64,000 nt of DNA, taken from positions 1-64,000 of the forward strand of contig NZ_JSZO01000019.1 in the NCBI RefSeq assembly GCF_000801955.1, written 5' to 3'. The position numbers and the translations under genes are program-made. This document shows, one piece after another, positions 55,684-63,181 of the stretch. The notes beneath the pieces were generated by a model, which saw only the letters and a list, made by a program, of their open reading frames with translations, searched no databases and was not told the origin of the DNA. Numbering within the stretch: the first letter of the stretch is position 1; the number at the start of each line of letters is the position of its first letter. This DNA is from Ralstonia sp. A12 (GTDB taxonomy: Bacteria; Pseudomonadota; Gammaproteobacteria; Burkholderiales; Burkholderiaceae).

Positions 55684-56037
55684 ATGCAATTCGGATGGAT
55701 TCTGCTGATCGCCCTTCACGCCATGGCTGCGGTGTTCTGGGCCGGTTCCACCTTCATGCTCGCCCGCACCGGCGGCGCCAATGCCGATGCGATGTTCCGC
55801 CCGCAGATGGGCGCTGCCACCGTAGCCGTACTGACTGGCCTCGGGTTGGGCGCATGGGTGCACGCCGGGCTGCTCGGCTGGCCGCGTACGGTGCTGATGC
55901 TCGGCGCGCTGGCCGCCATTGCCGCCGCCGGGGCGCAAGGTGCGCTGCGCAAGCGGCCGGCACTGGCACACCGTGTGGCTGCGCCGCTGCTGGGCATCGC
56001 GCTGGTGTGCATGGTCATCGCACGCTACGTCGGCTGA
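55684..56037 (+). CDS. Small integral membrane protein
   Basis: 117 residues from ATG 55684; the preceding GGAG in CAGGAGTC is well spaced. Four hydrophobic helices ('WILLIALHAMAAVFWAGSTFMLA', 'MGAATVAVLTGLGLGAWVHAGLLG', 'VLMLGALAAIAAAG', 'VAAPLLGIALVCMVIARYVG') with very short loops; this resembles small four-helix proteins of the DUF2269/CopD-like type, but I do not assign a family. It is in a transcript with the VOC gene (12 bases apart), probably controlled by the divergent MarR regulator. Confidence 0.8.
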   Translation: MQFGWILLIALHAMAAVFWAGSTFMLARTGGANADAMFRPQMGAATVAVLTGLGLGAWVHAGLLGWPRTVLMLGALAAIAAAGAQGALRKRPALAHRVAAPLLGIALVCMVIARYVG

Positions 56038-56049
56038 AGGAGGCTCGCC

Positions 56050-56439
56050 ATGATTGTGCTGGATCACACCATCCTGCGGGTGCGCGATATGGCTCGCTCG
56101 GTCGCGTTTTACTCACAGGTGCTTGGCTTCACCCACGAGGGGCAGCTCGGGCCGTTCGACATTGTGCGTGTGAACGACACGCTCATGCTCGACCTGCGCC
56201 AGACCAACGAGCTGCACGGCGAACACCTCGCCTTCAGCCTGGACCGCGCATCGTTCGACGCCATCCACGCGCGCTTGGTGGAGCGCAGCATCCCTTATGG
56301 CGGATCGCCATTCGACCGGCGCAACGGCATGGTCGGCCATAGCTATGGCGCGCGCGGGATCGCTGAAGCCATCTACTTTGACGACCCTGATGGGCACGGG
56401 TTGGAGATCCGCGTCTATCCGGAAACTGAGTCCACCTAG
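56050..56439 (+). CDS. VOC-superfamily (glyoxalase/bleomycin-resistance-like) protein
   Basis: 129 residues forming one glyoxalase-type beta-alpha-beta3 pair: 'IVLDHTILRVRDMARSVAFYSQVLGFTHE' with the first metal-ligand His, 'HLAFSLDRASFDAIHARL' with the second, and 'EAIYFDDPDGHGLEIRVYPE' with the D-P-D-G-x-x-L/I-E terminal ligand Glu. It has a GGAGG site and follows the membrane-protein gene. Likely a metal-dependent detoxification or dioxygenase-like enzyme; substrate unknown. Confidence 0.9.
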   Translation: MIVLDHTILRVRDMARSVAFYSQVLGFTHEGQLGPFDIVRVNDTLMLDLRQTNELHGEHLAFSLDRASFDAIHARLVERSIPYGGSPFDRRNGMVGHSYGARGIAEAIYFDDPDGHGLEIRVYPETEST

Positions 56440-56565
56440 TACGGACCGTGCAGGCATTACCGCCACCGCCAGCGCAGGGCAAGCTACATAAACACCCCTT
56501 AACACGCAGCCGTCCCACGCTGGCTACCATGCTCCTCCACACGCCAAGCAACCACGGAGGGGCGC

Positions 56566-57333
56566 ATGGTCACCAAGGCTCAAACTCACCCGCAGGCCAG
56601 GCCAGCGGCCAAACCCAAGACGGATTTCGAGCGTTGGCAGGACTACGTCAACACCTCGGCGCAACACCCAGACCAATGGAACGGCTACGACTGCGATATC
56701 CAATCGGCCGTCATTGAATACAACCGCTTCCTGATGGGTACCGCCGGCTACCAGCCGCTGGACTGGCAGATCATCAAGGCGATGGTGTGGGTCGAAACCG
56801 GCGCCGATTCGCCCAAGTGGGGCAGCAACCCGATCCAGATCGGCAACCCTGGCGACCCAGGCTTGAACACCCTGCTGCGCGGCAAGGAGGGCAGCGACCT
56901 GATCGTGCCGCCGGCCATCCGCACCAAGCTCAACGCCGCTTCTGTTGCCACCGTGCCGGCATGGAACATCCGCGCGGGCATCGGCTACCTGCTCACCCGC
57001 ATGGCCAAGTTCAGCATCCAGAGCGTGCCGGATGCCGACAACAAGGTCTACGACGTGACCGTGAAAGCCGGCGACAGCCTGGACAAGATCGCCCGCGCAC
57101 AGGGTTCGACGCTCACCGAACTGCGCGCACTCAACCCCGGTGCCAGCGCTCTCAAACCCGGCCAGGTGATCAAGTACCGCAAGGCCGCGATGCAGCAGGT
57201 GATTACCGGCTGGCGGCCAGCCACCACGCAGAACGTGGCCGTCCTGTATAACGTTGGAGACCCGACGTACGCCCGCAAGCTGGACTACGCGCTCACCCTC
57301 ATCCACAACGGAAAGGCTGCCGCATGCAAGTAA
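56566..57333 (+). CDS. Lysozyme-fold (transglycosylase-like) + LysM protein, candidate secreted effector
   Basis: 255 residues without any signal peptide. Residues about 40-150 look like a lysozyme/SLT-type domain: 'DWQIIKAMVWVETGADSPKWGSNPIQIGNPGDPGL' places candidate catalytic E77 before a Q-I-G-N-P-G-D segment, and 'NIRAGIGYLLTRMAKF' (134-149) is the N-I-x-A-G-x-x-Y-L motif common in lytic transglycosylases. A LysM domain follows at about 162-205 ('YDVTVKAGDSLDKIARAQGSTLTELRALNPGASALKPGQVIKY'). A peptidoglycan enzyme without Sec signal, overlapping a gene for a secreted partner, has the layout of a type VI secretion effector with its immunity gene. No secretion-system genes lie in the window, so this is inference. 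Confidence 0.75.
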   Translation: MVTKAQTHPQARPAAKPKTDFERWQDYVNTSAQHPDQWNGYDCDIQSAVIEYNRFLMGTAGYQPLDWQIIKAMVWVETGADSPKWGSNPIQIGNPGDPGLNTLLRGKEGSDLIVPPAIRTKLNAASVATVPAWNIRAGIGYLLTRMAKFSIQSVPDADNKVYDVTVKAGDSLDKIARAQGSTLTELRALNPGASALKPGQVIKYRKAAMQQVITGWRPATTQNVAVLYNVGDPTYARKLDYALTLIHNGKAAACK

Positions 57334-57737
57334 GCCGTCTGCTCGTCGCCCTGTCGCTGCTGGTTGCGCATTCGGCCATGGCTGCCGACGCGCTCACCGG
57401 CACCTACCGTGGCGACGGCCGTGCCTGCTTCGGCGCGCTCTTCGTGCGCCCAAAGACCATCGAGTGGAACGCCAGCTTCTTCAAATGCGGCCCCACGCGC
57501 TACAAGGTGATCGCGCAAGACCTGACCAGCGACAAACCGCGCGCCGCCTACAAGATTGAAGACCGCCACAAGCGCTGCGGCCTCGCCGTCATCGAGGTCT
57601 CGCGCTACAACGACACCTTCTGGAGCGTGAACGGCTATCCATCGCTCGAGGCGTATCAGAAGCGCGATGAGCCCGGCTGGAAAGATTCCACCGAGCCCGG
57701 CCGACAGATCGCCAACTGCGGCATGCGCAAGGAATAG
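57324..57737 (+). CDS. Small secreted protein overlapping the LysM gene (candidate immunity protein)
   Basis: 137 residues. Signal peptide MQVSRLLVALSLLVAHSAMA-AD; the mature protein of about 116 residues has four Cys (in 'GRACFG', 'FFKCGP', 'HKRCGL' and 'IANCGM'), consistent with two periplasmic disulfides. No family recognised. Its ATG lies 10 bases inside the preceding gene (ATGCAAGTAA contains both start and stop), so the two are translationally coupled. A periplasmic protein made together with an unexported peptidoglycan-degrading enzyme is what an effector's immunity protein would look like; an alternative is an unrelated envelope protein. Confidence 0.75.
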   Translation: MQVSRLLVALSLLVAHSAMAADALTGTYRGDGRACFGALFVRPKTIEWNASFFKCGPTRYKVIAQDLTSDKPRAAYKIEDRHKRCGLAVIEVSRYNDTFWSVNGYPSLEAYQKRDEPGWKDSTEPGRQIANCGMRKE

Positions 57738-57758
57738 CGCACGCACCGCGCCGCCGCC

Positions 57759-58196
57759 ATGCAGCCGCTCCAACGCTTCGCTCTGGAGAAACACAGCGGC
57801 CCATATGAGAAGTGGCCGGCGCGCACGCGCGTGATCGTCGATGGCGTACTGCACGCCACCCTCGCCATTCCCGGCTATGACTTGCTGCGGCAGTACGAAA
57901 CCACGCTCGGCTTCGTGCTCATCACCGAGTACGACTGCCCATTTGAAGAAGCCGTCTCCATCACGTTGGTCGCCCCCGACCTCTCACGCGTGATCTGCAC
58001 CAGCACCATTGGCGCGGCGTACTACACGTTCTGGCTGGACGAAGTCGAGTGGATCGACACGCATCACTTCCGGCTCACCTGCGAAGGCGTTGTCGGTGAT
58101 TGGCTGGTCACGCTGCGGGCGCGGCACATTCCGGTGTTGTCGCCGGCGGTCTTCATCAAGCGCCGCGCAGCACCAGCAGCCGAGCCCGCGGTGTAG
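57759..58196 (+). CDS. Hypothetical cytosolic protein downstream of the effector-like pair
   Basis: 145 residues, starting 21 bases after the previous stop with no signal peptide or membrane helix. The sequence is beta-rich and acidic ('RVIVDGVLHATLAIPGYDLLRQYETTLGFVLITEYDCPFEEAVSITLVAPDLSRVI', 'FWLDEVEWIDTHHFRLTCEG'), with the tail ending in Ala/Pro. I recognise no family. Its position suggests membership of the same operon, perhaps as an adaptor/chaperone or a second immunity protein; both are guesses. Confidence 0.7.
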   Translation: MQPLQRFALEKHSGPYEKWPARTRVIVDGVLHATLAIPGYDLLRQYETTLGFVLITEYDCPFEEAVSITLVAPDLSRVICTSTIGAAYYTFWLDEVEWIDTHHFRLTCEGVVGDWLVTLRARHIPVLSPAVFIKRRAAPAAEPAV

Positions 58197-58234
58197 AGTG
58201 AAAGGCCGCCCTTTCACCGACACCCGCCCCCACC

Positions 58235-58624
58235 ATGACCGAAGACGAACGCGCCATCCGCAACGTAGTGGATACCTGGCTTGCTGCCAGCAGGGCAGGC
58301 GACCTGCCCACCGTGCTCAACCTGATGACCGACGACGTGCTCTTCCTCACGCCCGGTCAGCCGCCCTTCGGCAAGGAGGCCTTCGCGGCCATGTCCAACG
58401 GCATGAAGGATGTGAAGGTTGACGGTACGAGCGATATTCAGGAGGTGCAGGTGTTTGGCGACATCGCTTACCTGCGCAACGCACTGCGCATCGTCATCAC
58501 CATGCCGGATGGGAAGGTGGTGCGGCGCTCGGGGCAGACGTTGACGATTCTGCGGAAAGAGGCGGATGGGATGTGGCGGTTGGTGCGGGATGCGAATTTG
58601 GTGATGGCTGAGGCTGCGGCATAA
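58235..58624 (+). CDS. SnoaL-like/SgcJ-EcaC family protein (NTF2 fold)
   Basis: 129 residues of the compact NTF2-like type: 'DERAIRNVVDTWLAASRAGDLPTVLNLMTDDVLFLTPGQPPFGKEAF' is the standard opening helix and first strands of the DUF4440/SgcJ group, followed by 'VQVFGDIAYLRNALRIVITMPDG...RRSGQTLTILRKEADGMWRLVRDAN'. The cone-shaped fold binds small ligands or acts as ketosteroid-isomerase-like catalyst; no function can be given. The final quarter uses G-rich codons. Confidence 0.85.
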   Translation: MTEDERAIRNVVDTWLAASRAGDLPTVLNLMTDDVLFLTPGQPPFGKEAFAAMSNGMKDVKVDGTSDIQEVQVFGDIAYLRNALRIVITMPDGKVVRRSGQTLTILRKEADGMWRLVRDANLVMAEAAA

Positions 58625-58626
58625 CC

Positions 58627-58881
58627 ATGGTCTTCTTAGCCACTACCTCGGAAGGTTTGCAGCGCGCGCTAGAACTTGCAGGCTCTGCCGGTTTGCCAAT
58701 CTGGTGCGGATCGGATGCGGTGTCCGATGCTGACTACAGCAAGCTCGCTGGCCGCAATGTCTCGCGGTTCGCCTATCCGCTGCACGACGCCTCTGCCAAA
58801 ACGCTGCAGGACGCGGTCGATACGATCGCGGAGCACCATCCTGGCGAATCAGTTTGGGTTGAGCATGCGGCATCGGCGTGA
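58627..58881 (+). CDS. Small hypothetical protein
   Basis: 84 residues, starting 2 bases after the previous stop. The sequence ('MVFLATTSEGLQRALELAGSAGLPIWCGSDAVSDADYSKLAGRNVSRFAYPLHDASAKTLQDAVDTIAEHHPGESVWVEHA') alternates strands and helices like a small alpha/beta protein. No family recognised. Codon use is slightly less GC-biased than the core genes around it. Coding status rests on composition and tight spacing. Confidence 0.6.
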   Translation: MVFLATTSEGLQRALELAGSAGLPIWCGSDAVSDADYSKLAGRNVSRFAYPLHDASAKTLQDAVDTIAEHHPGESVWVEHAASA

Positions 58882-58921
58882 TGAGCTTGCACTCCCAACA
58901 GCACCAGCGCAGGTAGCCCCC

Positions 58922-59368
58922 ATGCCCCTCCCATTTCACATCGGATGCACAACGTCCCAACCCTCCCTGTTTGCATTGAGCGACGGTCGCTTCCAACTGC
59001 TGACGAACCATCCGATCGGGCCGTTCCTCGCTGGGTATGCGTATTTTCTGGTTGAAGAACGCTTTGCTGCATTTCTGCAGCGCGTTGGTGTCGAGCGGAT
59101 CAAGTATTCACCCGCAGTGCTGTTTGACAGCGTCACCGGCACGGAACTGCAAACACATGTCTTACTAACCGTTGGGCAACTCTTTGCCCCCGATCACATT
59201 CAAGACCTTGATCTAGTTGGACCGAGACTGCTCGTGATGAACAACCAGCACTACTTCGCGAGTCCAACGCTAAGAGCGTTGCTGGAAGCAGAGGGGTTCG
59301 AGTACCTGACATTCAGCGAAGGATTGAGCAAGTTCGCTGCCGTGCAATCTCCATCCGATCTTGGATAG
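58922..59368 (+). CDS. Hypothetical protein, Imm11/DUF1629-like (possible immunity protein)
   Basis: 148 residues from ATG 58922; the frame is open upstream to 58676 but overlaps the previous gene. The pattern 'YFLVEERFAAFLQRVGVERIKYSPAVLFDSVTGTEL...HVLLTVGQLFAPDHIQDLDLVGPRLLVMNNQHYFASPTLRALLEAEGFEYLTFSEGLSKF' is reminiscent of the two-lobed immunity family Imm11 (DUF1629), with its 'LV-S-E-R-L...L-E-x-A-G' repeats. The match is by eye and tentative. Base composition is less GC-rich than the flanks, a sign of acquisition. With no toxin gene beside it, it would be an orphan immunity gene. Confidence 0.65.
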   Translation: MPLPFHIGCTTSQPSLFALSDGRFQLLTNHPIGPFLAGYAYFLVEERFAAFLQRVGVERIKYSPAVLFDSVTGTELQTHVLLTVGQLFAPDHIQDLDLVGPRLLVMNNQHYFASPTLRALLEAEGFEYLTFSEGLSKFAAVQSPSDLG

Positions 59369-59421
59369 AGCACCCCGCACTTCGACATCCCCGCCCGTCA
59401 CGGGGAAGCCTTCCTGCTGTT

Positions 59422-59691
59422 TTAGTTCTCTTCCCGCTCAAGTAGGTCCAGCACTTCCCACCGGTACGGATCGACCAACACGCCCTCCAGCGTGGTCAGC
59501 AGATACACCCCGATCGCATCGAGAAATCCGGCGCGATATTCGGGCGGATGCATCCCGATTGCTGACGCAAACTCCCAGCGCAGAGCGCTCGGCCGGAATT
59601 GCCGGTGCACGCGCAAATCGGCTTGCGTGCGACGCAGGAATTCCCGCGCGGCCAGTGCGCCGCTCAGGTAGTGGCGTTTGCGATGGGTCAT
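59422..59691 (-). CDS. Small hypothetical protein
   Basis: 89 residues. A textbook ribosome site (GGAGGT, 6 bases upstream of ATG 59691 on the minus strand) supports translation. The sequence 'AAREFLRRTQADLRVHRQFRPSALRWEFASAIGMHPPEYRAGFLDAIGVYLLTTLEGVLVDPYRWEVLDLLE' is mostly helical, Arg-rich at the start and acidic at the end. No family recognised; the size suggests a regulator or antitoxin-like protein, without evidence. It converges on the 58922 gene. Confidence 0.6.
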   Translation of the reverse strand: MTHRKRHYLSGALAAREFLRRTQADLRVHRQFRPSALRWEFASAIGMHPPEYRAGFLDAIGVYLLTTLEGVLVDPYRWEVLDLLEREEN

Positions 59692-59785
59692 CGGGCACCT
59701 CCGTGAGCGGTGTGCGCAGGGGTGCTAGGTGGGGATGGGAAAGACGCGGGGCGGTGCCCGCTGGGTGCGAACAACATGGTGTCTC

Positions 59786-59980
59786 CTAGCGACGGTTGAA
59801 GAACCGGCCGCCTTCCTCGTCGCCAAACGGGGGTGGCGGGCCAGACGGCGGGGTTGGCGAACCGGAGCTAGGACCCGGCAGACCCGAAGGTCTCCCCACC
59901 CGGCCCGCCGTATGAGACACGACGTGCGCGAGCGCGGCGAACGCTTGATGCGTTCGCCGTCCTAGCTGATGGGTCGCCAA
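59786..59980 (-). CDS. Possible short Pro/Gly-rich ORF (uncertain)
   Basis: 64-codon frame, or shorter from a GTG near 59926, upstream of the 59422 gene on the same strand. Its product ends 'GSPTPPSGPPPPFGDEEGGRFFNRR', Pro/Gly-rich with an acidic-basic tail. Codon-level evidence is weak because the DNA is simply very GC-rich, and a perfect hairpin (59935-59959) lies in the first part. Kept as a low-confidence gene. Confidence 0.25.
   Translation of the reverse strand: MATHQLGRRTHQAFAALAHVVSHTAGRVGRPSGLPGPSSGSPTPPSGPPPPFGDEEGGRFFNRR
59935..59959. other. Perfect hairpin CGGCGAACGC/GCGTTCGCCG
   Basis: 10-base stem with the loop TTGAT; no T-run on either side. It lies about 150 bases upstream of the higBA promoter region. 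Could be an end structure of a minus-strand transcript or a recombination remnant. Confidence 0.4.
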
Positions 59981-60107
59981 ACCCGTGCCATCGCTTGCGC
60001 GACAGCCGGCAAATTATAACGAGCGCTGTCCGGGGGCGAAATGTGCTCAGTCTGATAGCGCTGCGCCACTTCGTAGGAGATGCTACGAGTTGCCAACCCG
60101 CTTGACA

Positions 60108-60126
60108 TGTTCCGTGTCACGGAACA
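60108..60126. promoter_or_regulatory. higBA operator palindrome
   Basis: TGTTCCGTG-T-CACGGAACA is a perfect 19-base palindrome directly after TTGACA (60102-60107, probable -35 box) and only 9 bases before the HigB start. HigA-type antitoxins bind such dyads to autoregulate their operon. A small inverted repeat TCGTAG-n6-CTACGA lies at 60071-60088. Confidence 0.72.
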
Positions 60127-60135
60127 CCATCCGAT

Positions 60136-60414
60136 ATGATCCATTCCTTTGCATGTGCGGACACTGAAGCGCTCTTCCAAAGCCGGAACGTGCGGCGGTT
60201 CAAGAACATCGAACGTGTCGCTCGAAGGAAGTTGCTGCAGCTCCATGCGGCAACCGATCTGGAAAGCCTGCGTATCCCTCCGGGCAATCAGTTAGAAGCG
60301 CTCAAGGGCAGTCGCAAACACCAGCACAGCATCCGAATCAACGATCAGTGGCGCGTCTGCTTTGTCTGGCGCGTAGATGGCGCCCACGATGTCGAAATCG
60401 TGGACTACCACTAG
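60136..60414 (+). CDS. higB: HigB-family toxin (RelE superfamily mRNA interferase)
   Basis: 92 residues, start ATG 60136. The complete family pattern is visible: 'MIHSFACADTEALFQSRNVRRFKNIERVARRKLLQLHAATDLESLRIPPGNQLEALKGSRKHQHSIRINDQWRVCFVWRVDGAHDVEIVDYH', including 'P-P-G-N-x-L-E-x-L-K-G' and the terminal 'V-E-I-V-D-Y-H'. It cleaves mRNA on the ribosome; the toxin gene precedes the antitoxin, as is normal for higBA. All typical residues appear present, so it is probably active. The 19-base palindrome overlaps its promoter. Confidence 0.94.
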   Translation: MIHSFACADTEALFQSRNVRRFKNIERVARRKLLQLHAATDLESLRIPPGNQLEALKGSRKHQHSIRINDQWRVCFVWRVDGAHDVEIVDYH

Positions 60415-60425
60415 GAATCAACACC

Positions 60426-60731
60426 ATGGTCAAGCTGCTTGACGAAATCCATCCCGGCGAAATCTTGCTGGAAGAGTTCATGAAGCCAATGGGTATCAGC
60501 GCGCGCAAGCTGGCTGCTGACATTGACGTATCACCCAGCCGCATCAGTGAGATCGTGAATGGCGCACGGCCGATCACCGCAGACACAGCGCTGCGGCTCG
60601 GGCTTTACTTCAACATGGAGCCGCGCTTCTGGATGAACCTGCAAGCCGAGTACGACATGCGGATGGCAGAACGCGAGTTGCAGGACAGCATTGCGCCGCG
60701 CATCCGCGTGTTTCAACCCGCTGCCGCCTGA
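60426..60731 (+). CDS. higA: HigA-family antitoxin (XRE)
   Basis: 101 residues from ATG 60426, 11 bases after the toxin stop. 'IHPGEILLEEFMKPMGISARKLAADIDVSPSRISEIVNGARPITADTALRLGLYFNMEPRFWMNLQAEYDMRMAE' is the standard HigA (VapI) helix-turn-helix protein. It neutralises HigB and represses the operon through the upstream palindrome. Both genes are intact, so the module should be functional. Confidence 0.95.
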   Translation: MVKLLDEIHPGEILLEEFMKPMGISARKLAADIDVSPSRISEIVNGARPITADTALRLGLYFNMEPRFWMNLQAEYDMRMAERELQDSIAPRIRVFQPAAA

Positions 60732-60771
60732 AGGCTTTCCCGGAATTTCACGAAAGACAACGACGTCAGCC

Positions 60772-61260
60772 TCAAACCACCACCGGCAACGCCGTCGTAT
60801 CCTTAATCCGCTCCAGCGCAAAACTGCTCTTCACGTCGATCACCGCCGGGTGCGCGAGCAGTTGGTCGCGGATGAACCGCGCAAAGTGGTCCATGTCTTC
60901 CACGAAGACCTTGAGCAGGTAATCCATCTCGCCGGTCATGGCGTAGCACGTGACCACCTCGGGCCAGGTGGCGACGGCGGCGCGAAAGATGTCGCCCGGC
61001 GCCTTGCCCTTGGGCGCACCGCCCTGCTTCTCCAGCCGCACGTTGATGTACGCCGACAAACCCAGGCCGATCTTGCCGGGGTCGAGCAGCGCCGCGTACT
61101 GGCGGATGACGCCGCTCTCCTCAAGACGGCGGATGCGTCGCAAGCACGGGCTGGGGGACAGGTTCACCCGCTCGGCGACTTCCAGGTTGGTGAGGCGGCC
61201 GTTGTTCTGCAGGACTTCCAGGATCTTGCGATCGATCTTGTCGAGTTCTACCTTACTCAT
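60772..61260 (-). CDS. Lrp/AsnC-family transcriptional regulator
   Basis: 162 residues from ATG 61260. The N-terminal HTH ('[47 protein letters not shown]') is followed by the RAM ligand-binding domain ('[13 protein letters not shown]...[54 protein letters not shown]'), which usually binds amino acids. It is divergent from hpd with 170 bases between, and the gap contains A/T-centred inverted repeats. Control of hpd in response to tyrosine or phenylalanine is the natural inference. Confidence 0.93.
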   Translation of the reverse strand: MSKVELDKIDRKILEVLQNNGRLTNLEVAERVNLSPSPCLRRIRRLEESGVIRQYAALLDPGKIGLGLSAYINVRLEKQGGAPKGKAPGDIFRAAVATWPEVVTCYAMTGEMDYLLKVFVEDMDHFARFIRDQLLAHPAVIDVKSSFALERIKDTTALPVVV

Positions 61261-61294
61261 TTTGTTGCTCCGCACCAATTTATTCGGCAATTTT

Positions 61295-61339
61295 CTTGCG
61301 CAAATTTAGCAAGCCGGGCACAACTTCGCAATTTTTGCG
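61295..61339. promoter_or_regulatory. Candidate Lrp-type sites in the lrp-hpd divergent region
   Basis: CTTGC-GCAAATTTA-GCAAG (61295-61313) and CGCAA-TTT-TTGCG (61327-61339) are perfect inverted repeats with A/T-rich centres, spaced about three helical turns apart. The phased arrangement and low-GC setting fit binding by an Lrp/AsnC octamer or dimer array. Confidence 0.5.
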
Positions 61340-61430
61340 TAGAAGGACACTTCTACACTGCGAGGATCGTCAAAGCCCTGAGCGCCCTCCTCGCTGGAGT
61401 GAAGGCGCCGCCCCTGCAGGAGACATCGCC

Positions 61431-62537
61431 ATGCAATTCACGCCTTGGGAAAACCCGATGGGCACCGCCGGTTTCGAGTTCATCGAATACGCCGCGCCGG
61501 ACCCCGTTGCCATGGGCAAGCTGTTCGAGAACATGGGCTTCACCGCCATTGCGAAACACCGCCACAAGAACGTGACGCTGTATCGCCAGGGCGACATCAA
61601 CTTCATCATCAACGCCGAGCCGGATTCGTTCGCGCAGCGCTTTGCGCGCCTGCACGGTCCGTCGATCTGCGCGATCGCGTTCCGCGTGCAAGACGCCGCG
61701 TTCGCCTATAAGCGCGCACTGGAACTGGGCGCCTGGGGCTTCGACAACCAGAGCGGCCCGATGGAACTGAACATCCCGGCCATCAAGGGCATCGGCGATT
61801 CGCTGATCTACCTGGTGGACCGCTGGAGCGGCAAGAACGGCGCGCAGCCTGGCGACATCGGCAACATCAGCATCTATGACGTCGATTTCGTGCCCATCGC
61901 GGGCGCCAACCCGAACCCCACCGGGCACGGCCTGACCTACATCGACCACCTGACGCACAACGTCTACCGTGGCCGGATGAAGGAATGGGCCGAGTTTTAC
62001 GAACGCTTCTTCAACTTCCGTGAAGTGCGCTACTTCGACATCGAAGGCCAGGTCACGGGCGTGAAGAGCAAGGCGATGACGAGCCCGTGCGGCAACATCC
62101 GCATCCCCATCAACGAAGAAGGGACGGAGAAGGCCGGTCAGATCCAGGAGTACCTGGACATGTACCACGGTGAAGGCATCCAACACATCGCGCTGGGTTC
62201 GACCAACCTGTCCGCCACGGTGGATGCGCTGCGCGGCAACGGCATCAAGCTGCTGGACACCATCGACACGTATTACGAGCTGGTCGACAAGCGTATCCCC
62301 GGCCATGGCGAAGACGTGGCGGAACTGAAGAAGCGCAAGATCCTGATCGACGGTGCCCCGGGCGACCTGCTGCTGCAGATCTTCTCGGAAAACCAGCTTG
62401 GCCCAATCTTCTTCGAGTTCATCCAGCGCAAGGGCAACCAAGGTTTTGGCGAGGGCAACTTCAAGGCGCTGTTCGAGTCGATTGAGCTCGACCAGATGCG
62501 CCGCGGCGTGCTCAAGGCCGACGATCAGCCAGCCTGA
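61431..62537 (+). CDS. hpd: 4-hydroxyphenylpyruvate dioxygenase
   Basis: 368 residues from ATG 61431 (CAGGAG 10 bases upstream); the longer frame from 61296 is leader. Two VOC-type domains. Iron ligands can be placed: His in '[14 protein letters not shown]', His in '[14 protein letters not shown]' and the C-terminal Glu in '[28 protein letters not shown]', the last segment being the HPPD-specific gate helix. Reaction: 4-hydroxyphenylpyruvate + O2 to homogentisate + CO2, second step of tyrosine catabolism. The homogentisate genes are not in this window. It has its own terminator and a divergent Lrp-type regulator. Confidence 0.96.
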   Translation: MQFTPWENPMGTAGFEFIEYAAPDPVAMGKLFENMGFTAIAKHRHKNVTLYRQGDINFIINAEPDSFAQRFARLHGPSICAIAFRVQDAAFAYKRALELGAWGFDNQSGPMELNIPAIKGIGDSLIYLVDRWSGKNGAQPGDIGNISIYDVDFVPIAGANPNPTGHGLTYIDHLTHNVYRGRMKEWAEFYERFFNFREVRYFDIEGQVTGVKSKAMTSPCGNIRIPINEEGTEKAGQIQEYLDMYHGEGIQHIALGSTNLSATVDALRGNGIKLLDTIDTYYELVDKRIPGHGEDVAELKKRKILIDGAPGDLLLQIFSENQLGPIFFEFIQRKGNQGFGEGNFKALFESIELDQMRRGVLKADDQPA

Positions 62538-62565
62538 CGACCCTCACTTCAGGTTTGCTTCCTCC

Positions 62566-62598
62566 ACACCCCGCTGGTTCGCCACCGGGGTGTTTTTT
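62566..62598 (+). terminator. Terminator of hpd
   Basis: Perfect 8-base stem ACACCCCG/CGGGGTGT, extended by CTGG/CCAC pairing with one mismatch around a TTCG loop, followed by a T-run that reaches the stop of the convergent nifQ-like gene. Confidence 0.88.
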
Positions 62599-63173
62599 CA
62601 TGCGCGCTGTGCGGCGAGCGCGGGGAAGCAGTGGCCGAAATCTTCGCAGCCGGGGCAACCGGGTGCAGGCCCCGGCAGACGGCCCTGTGCCAGCGCCACC
62701 TCTTGAGCGAGGAACGCCTTCCAGCGCAGATTGGCTGTGTTGTGTGCGACGAGTGCGGGGTAGTGGCGCGTGAGCAGGTCGGCCACATCGTCGCGGCTGG
62801 AGAGGCCGAGGTCGCGCCACAGATGGTCCGGCCGCAGGCATGCGGCGGCCAGGATGATGGCGAGACACTGTGCGTCGGCGGCATCCGCCGGTGTCACGGG
62901 GTGGTCAAACTGCAGCAGCAGCGCAATCAGCGCATCCGCAAACGGCGGAGCGTCGGCCAGTGGTTGCTCTGGCAGCGCATGGTCGACGGTGGCGCTCGGA
63001 AAATGCCGCACCATCAGCGCCGCAAAATCTGCGTGGCCGAGGCCGAGCGCCGTCAGGTCACCCGCCTCAAGCCGCGCCGCAATCAGGCGGGCGAAGAGCC
63101 CCGTATCCGGCGCGTGCGGATCACGCGCCCCGGCAAGCAGTCGGTTCAACGCAGCGAGTTGCGGCATGGGCAT
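62598..63173 (-). CDS. nifQ: NifQ-family protein (molybdenum handling)
   Basis: 191 residues. 'LACLRPDHLWRDLGLSSRDDVADLLTRHYPALVAHNTANLRWKAFLAQEVALAQG' style sequence, here at about 110-164, is the NifQ core, and the C-terminal Cys cluster follows as C173-x2-C176-x5-C182. NifQ of diazotrophs carries C-x4-C-x2-C-x5-C and holds a Mo-Fe-S cluster that donates molybdenum to the nitrogenase cofactor; here Gly occupies the position of the first Cys. It is 8 bases downstream of the molbindin gene in the same operon. With no nif genes visible, a role in general molybdenum storage or insertion is likely. Confidence 0.85.
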   Translation of the reverse strand: MPMPQLAALNRLLAGARDPHAPDTGLFARLIAARLEAGDLTALGLGHADFAALMVRHFPSATVDHALPEQPLADAPPFADALIALLLQFDHPVTPADAADAQCLAIILAAACLRPDHLWRDLGLSSRDDVADLLTRHYPALVAHNTANLRWKAFLAQEVALAQGRLPGPAPGCPGCEDFGHCFPALAAQRA

Positions 63174-63181
63174 CGATCAGA

